From Lasiodiplodia sp. COLG20 (lineage: Eukaryota > Ascomycota > Dothideomycetes > Botryosphaeriales > Botryosphaeriaceae): a DNA stretch of 64,000 bases. The position numbers and the translations under genes were made by a program. Positions 54,428-64,000 of this stretch are shown here, in pieces (position 1 is the stretch's first letter; every line of letters begins with the position of its first letter). Location of the stretch: assembly GCA_009801085.1 (NCBI GenBank), contig VNWV01000042.1, positions 1-64,000 on the forward strand, given 5' to 3'. The notes under the pieces are model-generated. The model ran no database searches. It was not told where the DNA came from and saw nothing but the letters and a program-made list of their open reading frames with translations.

Positions 54428-57400
54428 ATGAGGAATGGGTCTCTAGCAGCGGGCAGTGCCCAACCCTTCCTGGACAGGGGGCCTGGGACGCACGCCAGAG
54501 AAGATGGATCCTCCATCTATTTCATGTGCAACGACTTCTGGTGCAGCAGATACACCGATGCAGATTCCCGTTCGCGTTCGTGTCGCGCCTCCGTCGATGA
54601 AGTCAACAAGATCTGCCTGTTGGATTTTCTCCAGATTGACACTCGGCCGACCTTTGTGTTAAAGCTGGACACCTTCCACGAATCTCACAGTCTTCTTCAC
54701 CCGATATACTGCAATCCAGCCCTGTTGGAGTTTGCAAACGGCAACCTGCTCGCTCTCATCACTGGAAAGGGCGATGCCAATATCATTGGTGCATTCTCCA
54801 CAAGAAAACATTCGAAGTTCAGAAAGTGGGCCTATGGTGAAGAGGACGATTCTCGCAACGGGACCTTTAGGTATGGCAACATACAGTGGACGAAGGTGGT
54901 GGTCATGGGCCGATGGGCCGTTGTCAGCAGTGCACCCGACAGACCGCATCCGACCTTGGGCTTTGGGGGGCTTGCTCCAGGTCCTGTACAGACAGTCACT
55001 ACAACGCCCACGTCTGTTGGATCTCCAAGCATTGATCCAGATGTGCGACCTAACCACAGTGTCCAGCATCGATCCCATAGTGATGGTATTGTCGTCACGC
55101 AGCATACTAGCTCGGGGCCGGAATTTGTAAGGCTTCCAGTGGAATCGATAAACCGGCTGTCCAGGATAGATGGTGCCAATCCCAACGACCTTAGCGATAT
55201 GCCATCTACCGCTGGCTTCGATTGGACGGGTGACCATCCCATTCCAAACATGTCTGACCATGTCCGATTCGCCCGATCCGTGGACTGGAGCCAAACGCCG
55301 CTAGGTCCGATGTGTACGTGGTCCGCGCCTCTCCGTACGATCAGTAATCTCGTCATGCGAGATCCCGACCCTTCCGTTTTATTCTGGGGAAAAGAGGTCG
55401 TCATGATCTACAATGAAGCTTACATCGAGCTCATTGACCAGATGCATCCGATGGCCATGGGTACAAGCGCCAAGGCGGTGTTCAAGGATTACTGGAACCA
55501 CTTCGTCCCTATTGTCACTCGGAATTTGTTGACTGGAGATGCCATTCCAGAGAAAGACCTGCTAATCTTCCTTCAAAGAAGTAACATTTTGGAAGAGACG
55601 TATTTTTCCTTCACCTTCCTTCCCGTTGTGGATGATCAAGGGAGCGTAGTTGGCCATTACGAACCCGTGACGGAGACCACAAAGCAGGTTATTTCCGAGA
55701 GACGATTATCCACATTGCTAAGGCTTAGCGAGGAAACTTCTACCGCCCGAACCCTGGATGCTTTCTGGAGGTCCATATTGCAGGCTCTATCGGACAACGA
55801 CAAAGATGTACCATTCGCCACGATATATGCTGTTGGGGATGACGGAGATTCAAGCGACTGCTCTTCTCTGAGCTCGATCAAGAGTGTTGTAGGAGAATGC
55901 CTGTTGAAAGGCTCCCTTGGAGTGCCTGAAGGCCACCCTGCCGCTCCTCCTCGTCTCGACCTTCTGGAGGGTATCGAAGCCTTCATCCCCTACTTGCAAG
56001 AGGCCATTGACTCGAGAAAGCCAACCTTCGTGAACTTGACTGATCCAGCTTTCCCTATGAACTTGCTCAACGGTATAGACTGGCGTGGATTCGGCGATCC
56101 CTGCAAGTCGCTTGTCATCTGTCCCATCACGCCGACAACTAGCAGGAACGTTCTGGGCTTTTTGATTGTTGGTCTCAACTCCCGCCGTCCGTATGATGAA
56201 GACTACCAGCAGTTTATGAGCGTCACTGGCAGACTGCTGGCTACCTCGCTAGCATCTGTTGTCCTGCACGAGGAAGAGATTCGTTCTCGTGAAAAGATGA
56301 TTTTGCAGGCAGAACTTATGAAGGCGCAACTGGCAGAGCAGCTCGACGTTACCCGGAAAGAGGTGGCAAGAAATGAGAAGAAATTCCAGCGCTTTGCGGA
56401 GCGTGCGGATGTGGCCATCTTCATTGTTGGCTCGGACGGTCACTACACATACCGGAATCAGTCGTGGTTCGAGATTTTCCAGCTGGAAGACGACGATCTG
56501 GACGTCAGGGATGCCTGGCCCCGCCTCTGCTACGATGAGGATCTGCCGAAGTGTGAGGAGTTCTTCAGGCGTCTTATGGTTGAGAACTGCGCGATCACTT
56601 TCGAACTTCGCCTCAGGAGATCGTGGACGCCAGCAGTCGACGACCCAGCCGTGATAGCAGCCAATGGTCACTCAGAGCAAAGCGTATGGATCCTCTGTTC
56701 TGCGTACCCCGAAATATCAGACAATGGAGAAATCAAAGAGATTGTAGGATGCGTGACGGATATCAGTCGCCAGAAATGGGGCGAGTGGCTGCAGAAGCAA
56801 CGAACGGAAGATGTGCTGAAGTCAAAACGCCAGCTCGAGAACTTCATCGACACCACAAGCCATGAGATGCGCAACCCTCTTGGCGCAATCATACAATGTG
56901 CCGACGGAATCATAGCATCCCACGAATCTTACATCAACTCCATCGGGAATCTCAGCGAAACGGAACGGAGACTGTTGGAAAGTGGCATCGATGCTGCGCA
57001 GACTATCTCTCAGTGCAGTCAGCATATGAAATGCATTGTCGACGATGTCTTGACCATGTCCAAAGTCGACTCTGGCCTTCTCGTGATGACGCCTGTTGAT
57101 ACACAACCGGAAATTCTTGGACAGCATGCCATCAAGATGTTTAAAGCCGAAGCCAAGGCGGCAGGAGTTCATCTTACTTTCGCAATTGATCCGTCATTCC
57201 GTCAGTCAGGCCTTGACTGGGTGTCGCTTGATCCAACCCGGGTTCTTCAAATCATCATCAATCTTATCACCAACGCCATCAAGTTCACCAAGCTTGAGCC
57301 ACGACGCATAGTAACGCTGAGTCTCGGTGCGAGCATGGAGCCCCCGTCCAGGTGTATAGTCCACGACATAGATTACATCCGCACCTCCGCCGCTCCTGAG

Positions 57401-58470
57401 GCGCCTTCGCTTGTTGCCGACTGGACGAAAGGCGAATGCGGTTTCATCCAGTTTGCTGTCCAAGACACAGGTCGTGGCCTTACAGATGACGAGAAAGACC
57501 TACTCTTCACCCGCTTCTCGCAGGCCTCACCGCGCACCCACATCCGCTATGGCGGCAGCGGCCTGGGCCTCTTCATCTCCCGCCGTCTTACCGAGATGCA
57601 GGGCGGCGCGATTGGCTTTTCTTCACGTACACGCGCTGGTAGCACATTTTCCTTCTACGTCAAGGCCCGCCGTAGCACGACGCCAAAGCCACTCGACGCG
57701 ATCGCCAGTGGTCCTGATCCGGACGAGATGAGCGATGTGCTGACCCCTCTGACGCCCGTTGGCAGCCCGGATAACGAAGTGATTAAGACGCCGCCGCCGC
57801 CGCCGCCGCCGCGGCTAGTGCATTCACCGGTGCGGGCGCGGTCGGACTCGCTGGAGCACGATCTTGAAGAAGACTGCAGCCCGGCAAAGAGACCGAGCCT
57901 ACACCGCCCACATTCGAGCTTGTCAGACCCCCTTCACGTGCTACTGGTCGAGGACAATCTGATCAACCAACGCGTTCTAGCCAACCAGCTGCGAAACAAG
58001 GGCTGCCTTGTCTCCGTCGCCAATCATGGCGTAGAAGCGCTGGAATTCTTGCGCCAGACGATATATGCCTCCCCCAGCTACGTCAATCCCGCGAGTACCA
58101 ACGACGGTGGTGATGGAAGTGGCAGTTTTCCGCCAGTAATGGCACTTGATGTCATCCTGATGGATTGGGAGATGCCGGTCATGGACGGGCTGTCGGCCGT
58201 GAAGGAGATCAGGCGGATGCAGAAGGATGGCGTGCTTAGGGGCCATGTCCCGGTCATCGCAGTGACGGCGAATGTGCGGAATGAGCAGATTAACCAGGCG
58301 ATGGAAGCGGGAATGGTAAGTGCATGCCTTCCTCCAGAACATTACGAGCGTTATCGGGCTTTAAGAGCTGCAGCTGATGAATTTCTCAGGACGACGTTGT
58401 GTCGAAGCCTTTCCGTGTCCCGGAGCTCTGCAAGAGAATGCGAAGCCTGATCATTCAGCTGAAGAGCTGA
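54428..58470 (+). CDS. Hybrid sensor histidine kinase (PAS, HisKA, HATPase, receiver)
   Basis: Two exons (54428..58315 and 58390..58470) give 1322 residues; the small last exon completes the receiver (EAGM|DDVVSKPFRVPELCKRMR). N-terminus: a region starting REDGSSIYFMCNDFWCSRYT. A PAS-like segment follows at about residues 280-420 (DWSQTPLGPM; SVLFWGKEVVMIYNEAYIEL), then a GAF-like region (about 430-640) and a second PAS (about 660-780, FAERADVAIFIVGSDGHYTY). Kinase core: His812 in TTSHEMRNPLGAI, N-box INLITNAIKFT, G1 DTGRGL, F-box FTRFSQASP, G2 YGGSGLGLFISRRL. Receiver: VLLVEDNLINQRVL with phospho-acceptor Asp1246 in ILMDWEMPVMDGL. Soluble, no membrane segments. It should pass phosphate through an HPt protein to response regulators. 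A poly-Pro run encoded by a CCG repeat (about 57791-57808) separates the kinase from the receiver. Confidence 0.93.
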
Positions 58471-60144
58471 AAGCTCGATCGAAAATACGAAGAAGCAGCC
58501 TCTATTTGTACACGGATATGTCTACATGGTGTACCTGGGCGGAGTCTTCTCTGTTACGCCGTAAATGCAGCAACGAACCATTGTCTTCCTTTCGATGCCT
58601 CATTTGGATCTTCTTTCCTTCGAAGCTCTATTTGATATGGATTCCCTTGGTAATTCGCAGTCGGATTCCCTTTGTTTTGTCCTATTCACTCCTTTAGTGG
58701 ACGGCGTATACGGGCGTTCGGAAGCTCGAAGGCGCATGAGGCCGCTATTCTGAGCGGCATTCCCTGATCTCGCGTTTTCTCTCATGTTACGCTGGCTAAG
58801 ATGGGTAACAAAGATGGCATTGGCGCTCTGGTAGAACGGCATTAGTCTGTTTTCTCTTTTCACTATTTCTTTTCCGCTGGAAGTTCCACTGCGGAATGAT
58901 GATCGTACGACCTGGCAGAGCTAGCGCTCCGGTAGTAGAAGTCTGCATCGTTGCCTGAATCCGCTTGTGGGAAGGCTAGGCAGACGTCCGCTGGACGGTA
59001 GTCCGGAAGGGGGATCGCAAGGACACATACGCATGGGGACAAAGAGAAATAGCGCCACTGAAGTAGTACAAAACAAAGTTAACAGGAGCTTGAACTTGCC
59101 TTGTTCTGTGATCCATATCTACCTGGAATTGCTGGATATCCGGGACGCTAGGCGCTTACTAAAGCCTCGTGAAAGTCGCCCAAGTGCTAGCCTGCAGCCC
59201 CTGGGCCAAGAAGTAACAAGTCTGTATCATCGTAGGCTTTCGCTACTGCCAGTATCACGCAATTTTGAAACGAGACTGTTCTAGCCACGTCTCGCCATCC
59301 TCGATTCTACACGCTTCAACTGCTCTCGTTATGAGTCATTACCAGGGCACATGATGCAAAGTTATCAATATTAGCGGGAGAGAGATTAGCCGATTCTGGA
59401 TTCAGCCAGCAGCGAGTGCTTGCGTAGGAATCCGGCAAGGTCAATAGGAGATCTCCGACGCAGAAGATTTGCAGACACGTGGTGTTCAGGAGAGACACTG
59501 GCTATCATAGATTGAATCACTTCAAGTCCACTTTATTCCTAGCGGTAATGGAAAATTCATTATGCACGTGCTCAACTCCGTGTATTTTTGTAGTAGCACG
59601 GTTTCGATTGTGCCTTTTTCTGTGCTTTTTCGTTTTTCTCATTCATCTCCTTCCTTGCTCCGATGAGAAATAAGGAACTGAATTCGTGGGCTCGAGTATT
59701 CAATTGTCTAAAGCATACCAAGTACGTCGGATACTTACTCATGCCGGATTCACTGGTTGAAACGGAAGTTTATTATTTAGCGTTGTGCTCCACTCCCGGC
59801 CAAACGTGACCAAATACCATGGATATTTTAAAAATAAAATCTTGGGTGCGAAATAGAGGAAAGCGAGCTTGGCGGAAGGCTGCAATATAAATAGAATACT
59901 TAATTTAATGCAAAGGATAATAATGTATTTATTATATACACACAAGAAAAAGCCAGGGCGCTTATTTACATATACATACATACACTTAAGAGATAGTGAG
60001 TGGGGCGTCCAGGCTTACAAGAGCAAAACCAAACTTCCTACTTAATGATCACCTCATTCATATAGAAGAAAAGAAAGACAGTCTAGGTAGATAAATGTAG
60101 GAGCCGAAGTGATAAAAAGTTAAAAGGCAAAAAGAAACACCGAT
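58471..60144. other. Long gene-poor region with an AT-rich block
   Basis: About 1.7 kb after the kinase gene. From about 59740 to 60140 the sequence becomes distinctly AT-rich (for example TTTATTATATACA near 59930-59940), unlike the rest of the window. No gene, RNA or transposon terminus was identified in it. Confidence 0.5.
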
Positions 60145-60232
60145 GAGGATGATGCGATTCGAACGCATAACCTTCAGGAAACTCCAGTGTGTTCGCTGGA
60201 ATCTGACGCGCTACCGTTGCGCCACACCCCCG
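60145..60232 (-). tRNA. tRNA-Trp (anticodon CCA) with a 16-nt intron
   Basis: Read on the minus strand: acceptor GGGGGTG (60226-60232) pairs with CATCCTC (60146-60152), with two G-U pairs, and discriminator A follows. D arm GCGC-AACGGTA-GCGC, anticodon loop T-T-CCA-G, T arm ATGCG-TTCGAAT-CGCAT. The D and T arms closely match known eukaryotic tRNA-Trp. The intron (60181..60196) lies directly after position 37 and contains CTGGA, complementary to the TCCAG of the anticodon, the classical extended helix of pre-tRNAs. A C opposite A at 31:39 is the only mismatch. Confidence 0.9.
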
Positions 60233-61148
60233 ATGTTGATGATTTATGTTCAACGTTTGTTATTAATATCCTATAAAATCAATTTGTTGACCAATTACGT
60301 AGAGGTCCGTGCTCAGTTATCCTTTAGCAACTGCCGTCTCTCCTCTTGCCTCCGGCTCACCGCTTTCGTTACTTATATAGGCCTGCAAAATCAATTTTAT
60401 TAATGGCAGTTACCACCATAATGACCTACACTTGCTATCCAGATGGATTCGAAGACTAAAGCGGGATACTTCCTCGACCGGATGTATTGGAACCTCTTGG
60501 ACATCCCTGAACTGATACGAAGTTATTCTGAAAACCAAGCACCGTATCCTATACTGCGTGCCGATAGCAACTGGATTTAGGTTTCCCGGAATAAAGAAGT
60601 GCATGGAGTCATCTTGAGGTACTGGATTGTGCAGACGTAATCGGAAAGCGCCGTGAGTTTCAGCAGTTCCAGAGTAAGCCATTTAAAATACACATCCACT
60701 TTTAAAAAGATCATGCAGTGGGCAGCAGGGGGATCGAACGTGTGTATCATGCCTGACTATATCGTCAGCACAAATGATGACCGACAATGTCAAATACATT
60801 TACCTGAAACTCTATCCCAGGTCGCGGGAGTCAGCTTGTTGACGCGATGCACGAGCGAAAACTATCAAAGCGCTTGCTCGGCCTTGGGGATCTTTGAAAC
60901 CCAGGACGAGCCTCAGGGTGTAGAATGAGGAAGGCATTTCGCAGTTGATCACTAGGGTCTACATGAAGGAAGCTATAGAAACGTGATTTAAAATGCAATG
61001 CTTCCACCATTTTTGAGCATTTGGCCAATCACGGGTACCCATGCAGGTGATCTGCACGCTAGCGTGCACCCTTCGCGTCGCTCGACGCGGACCGCACGCG
61101 TCCCACTCCACACACTCATCCTTATCGTTTCAGTGTGAACTGCCAACT
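60233..61148. other. Intergenic region upstream of the oxygenase-like gene
   Basis: About 0.9 kb with no supported gene. An in-frame extension of the next gene opens at an ATG at 61041, but its Arg/His/Cys-rich stretch looks untranslated; the start at 61149 is preferred. Confidence 0.4.
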
Positions 61149-64000
61149 ATGTCAGAGTCATCCGGACTGCAGTCTAACATCATTGATTTGGGCAGCGACT
61201 GCGGCATCAGCGACAGCGAGTCCAGCACCAGCGACGACTATTCCAGCCCCGTCGCTGGTCGTGACATCAGCGTCCAAGCCGGCGACCACGAAAGCAGTTC
61301 CTATGTCGACGACTTCGTAACCTCGCTTTGCACCACTCTGGATTGGTTTTGTCGTGACGATGTTGGCACCTTTGCGCATTCAGCGCCCATCAGCGATGAG
61401 GTGTTCAAGGATCCGCAGATTCACATCGATGGCATCGGTAGGATTCCCGTGCCCCTTAGCGTCGAACACGCGGAGAAGATTGTCGCGCTCTCCAAGAAGG
61501 GAATACTGAAGCCGAATGCCTTTCGTTTTGAGAATCCATTGTGGGAACAGCGCGTGCTGCACCGCCTCGTGGATGAGGCCGTCAAAGAGTTGAGAATTGG
61601 TGGCAAACCGGATGCGATCGGAGCCCAACTGCGAGAGATGTAACTGTAACAAGGATACAGGTGTCGAAGTGCTGTCCATGTGAGCCAGAGCTGCACAGAC
61701 CCTGGGTCTCATACTGACGTATTGGGCAGGAACGAGGTAATCGTTGGCGCAGTTGGAACTCTCGTTGTCTGCCTGCCCTCGCTGCACCAAGGAGGTAATG
61801 TGCATGTGAAGCTAGCCTCGGCTGAGGAGAAACTCAAAAGCTCGGGGCAGCGGCCGTCTTTCATGTGCTGGTACGCCCTGACTTTCTGCTTGAGCGTGCC
61901 ACTCCGCTGAATCTGGGCAGGTATCGCGATATCGAACCCGAGATAAAAGCAATTTCATCCGGATACCGTTGGACATTGGTGTACGATATCAAGAACTTTG
62001 AACAACCAGACATTTACTCAAGTTCGATGTTGTCTGCACAAACGAGCAAACTCCACGCGAATTTCGAGACCTGGAAGCATCCCGCTTACGATTTAGCGCC
62101 CCGGTACGTCTACGTGCTAAAGAATGACTATGGAGATCAGCTGAGCTTGGATGCACTCTTTGATGGAGACCTAAATTTGGCCCGCGCACTGAAAGGGATT
62201 GGCCACAAATTGGGTTTCGACATCTTTCTGGCAACTATTGAAAAGAGACGACACGGACGTGTCAAGTTTGACGATTACGATTACGACGACGACTGGGCAA
62301 GCGAAAATCCTGACGAGATCCACGAGATGAAGGAGATACTTGAGGAAGAAATCTCCCTGGTTTCAGTTTTCGACCTGAGTGGGCGACTTCTCGTGGAAGA
62401 TGTCGACATCGAAAAGGAAGAGGTTCTGCAGGAGTACTGGGAGGACGATGACGCAGCATCAGTGACTGACCTGGAAGACTCTAGTGACTATGCCACCGCG
62501 ACGCATAGATTTCGGGGGACCGTAAGTATATTGATCTTAGATGGTGAAAAATGGCTTGCTAAATGATCTATCCAGGCACTTGTGATGATGTCACACGACG
62601 AGGCCAGAGAGTTCTTTGCACATGGACGATGTTCAATAGCTGTCATGTTCGACCATCTGCGCGAACAGCAAGTAGATGATGCGGGCGACACGAAAGCTAT
62701 CTCGGCTTTCAAGGACTTTCTTCTTCGCAGGTCAGCCGACGTCGTACTCCACGGTGATGATCCTGGCGAGCTTGAGTCCATCATCCAAGCATGCATATCC
62801 CTAAAGGATACTGAACTCTTTAATTCTATTGCACTGCCACTCAAAAAGCCGTTGTCATCCCAAGGACTTTCTGACCTGTCTTCCTGGATATGGGAATCCG
62901 GATTCCAGTATTTTGAGGCAGGGTAAGGCCGGTAGTTCACTTTGCAGAACTTTCACTGACCCTTACAGACTCGAGAAGTTGACCCCCAACGAAGCCGTGT
63001 TCGAAACCCATGACTTTCTTCAGGCTCTTCTAGGTCATCGATCTTCCGAACGACCGCAGCTAGGCCCTGGAGCGAAATCTGACTTCTTTGACTTTGCTGA
63101 GCGAAAAACCAATGAGGTGTTGGGGAAGGTCTCTCAGCTCTACTTAAAGGATGTAACAGTATTGGTCGATATGTTGAAGACCACTCGCCACTTTGAGCAA
63201 ACTGCTCAAAAGTAAGTAATATTTTGTCGTGCATTCGCAGACACCGCTAATGATTGGGGGTTTAAGAGTCGAAGAAGCAGTCAGACGGCATGCCAGAAAT
63301 ACACCAGTTCTTTTGCATTTTTTAAATGAGGTGTCATCGATGTCTGAGGAGCTACCCGAAAGCTTCATGCTGGAGAGGTTCCCAAGGATTTTTGCAGACA
63401 TGGCCGCTCGCTTCTCCTTACGTCACGACACCCAAAAGCTCGACAGAGCTGTCCGAGAGCAAAAGCCGAAGAACCCGCCGTATGGATATTGGTACCCACC
63501 GCCCCAACCAAGATTGGACAACAGCTTGTGGACGCGACTTCCAGGACCGCGACACGTGCCGGATAGCGACTGGCATCTTCTTTCAAGCGTCATTGCACGG
63601 GCGTTGGAGCTTAATCTGGAAGACGACGTCGCTCCCATCCTTCAGCAGCTTCTGGCCGAGTGCAATCACCCCAATCCTGGCGTTGCCAATCACGTCAATC
63701 CTTGCATGGCCGACTGCGAGGCAGGACGCATGCTCCTGCCTTTCATGAAGTTCCTCGCTCAGAAAATAAAAGGTGATGGATCGAAGACTCTCGCCGCATT
63801 CCCAAAGATTCGGGAGTTCTACCGAGACTTCGTCACGTTCTACTTCAACCGTGCCGTCGGCAAGGAGCCAATGTTTGATTGGTCGCGCACGCCTGCACCA
63901 TCTGCCCCGGGAGATAATCGTCAGAACCATCTCTTCATCACGGATCGTGGACATCTCAATATATTTCTGCGGGACCCACATTACATTGAAGGTCGCTTTC
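61149..64000 (+). CDS. 2-oxoglutarate/Fe(II)-dioxygenase-like protein, 3' end outside window
   Basis: Six exons seen (61149..61639, 61691..61870, 61921..62521, 62576..62922, 62969..63211, 63267..64000 and beyond); every junction is in phase, and the last frame is open to the window end, about 865 residues so far. An acidic Ser/Asp-rich start precedes GIGRIPVPLSVEHAEKIVAL. The jelly-roll core reads PGSHTDVLG, AVGTLVVCLPSLHQGGNVHV and, after a splice, CW|YRDIEPEIKAISSGYRW. HTD gives the first iron ligands and SGYR supplies the 2-oxoglutarate-binding Arg. The position where relatives carry the distal His (E-H-E before the SGYR strand) is Pro here. The long C-terminal part is helical and unrecognised. 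It belongs to the large fungal proteins with a prolyl-hydroxylase-like domain; catalytic activity is doubtful. Confidence 0.8.

Noticed and set aside
57785..57815. CCG repeat as a possible regulatory element
   Set aside because: It lies in frame in the kinase gene and simply encodes a poly-proline linker between kinase and receiver.
61041..61148. Upstream in-frame ATG of the oxygenase-like gene
   Set aside because: The extra 36 residues are Cys/Arg/His-rich without features; the ATG at 61149 opens an acidic start usual for this protein type.
1..64000. CRISPR arrays, insertion sequences, transposons, rRNA genes, secondary-metabolite cluster
   Set aside because: No regularly spaced repeats, terminal inverted repeats with transposase, LTRs, rRNA sequence or PKS/NRPS genes were seen on reading both strands.

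Overview
The window is nuclear DNA of a filamentous ascomycete fungus (Pezizomycotina; the class cannot be fixed from the sequence alone). The evidence is short spliceosomal introns (mostly 45-60 nt, GTRNGT donors, CTRAC-like branch points), strong preference for codons ending in C or G, intergenic gaps mostly of 0.3-2 kb with two longer ones (1.6 and 2.7 kb), nuclear tRNA genes with anticodon-loop introns, and a gene set typical of such fungi. I rebuilt exon structures by hand; all spliced coding lengths quoted are multiples of three.

Left third (1-30 kb): a mucin-like single-pass membrane protein (136-1490, -), a low-complexity hypothetical gene (3170-4813, -), a Mn-type cation diffusion facilitator (5676-7549, -), then SEC61 (8573-10319, -) head-to-head with the exocyst gene SEC8 (10725-14330, +), a PIG-P/Gpi19 gene (14664-16043, +), a secreted S10 serine carboxypeptidase (16621-18428, +), an intron-containing tRNA-Ile(UAU) (20004-20112, +), a zinc alcohol dehydrogenase (20470-21549, -), a conserved hypothetical gene with an in-frame TGA near its start (22856-24409, -), a copper amine oxidase with paired GATA sites upstream (25039-27213, -), and the CCR4-NOT nuclease Pop2/Caf1 (28398-29950, -).

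Middle (30-47 kb): a complex I B12 subunit (30374-30689, +), a broken zinc-metalloprotease gene (about 31150-31990, -), a mitochondrial folate/FAD carrier with a suspicious splice acceptor (32283-33434, +), a 1283-residue disordered/coiled-coil protein (33919-37770, +), a wax-synthase-type MBOAT (38739-40403, -), the GTPase DRG1/Rbg1 with a 15-nt micro-exon (40799-42392, +), GID-complex subunit Fyv10/Gid9 (42920-44557, +) and a BMT5-like rRNA methyltransferase (45737-47071, -).

Right (47-64 kb): BRE1 (47883-50244, -) divergent from the TFIIIB subunit BDP1 (50679-53049, +), a hybrid histidine kinase (54428-58470, +), a long gene-poor stretch with an AT-rich block and an intron-containing tRNA-Trp (60145-60232, -), and a large 2-oxoglutarate-oxygenase-like gene running off the end (61149-64000, +).

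Most genes are housekeeping and not clustered by pathway. Functional themes are the secretory route (SEC61, SEC8, PIG-P), transcription and chromatin (BRE1, BDP1, POP2) and mitochondria (B12 subunit, carrier). I saw no transposon, CRISPR array, rRNA gene or biosynthetic gene cluster. The most unusual signals are four loci where the reading frame or a splice site seems broken or non-standard: the 3170-4813 gene, the 22856-24409 gene, the 31150-31990 protease and the carrier at 32820.
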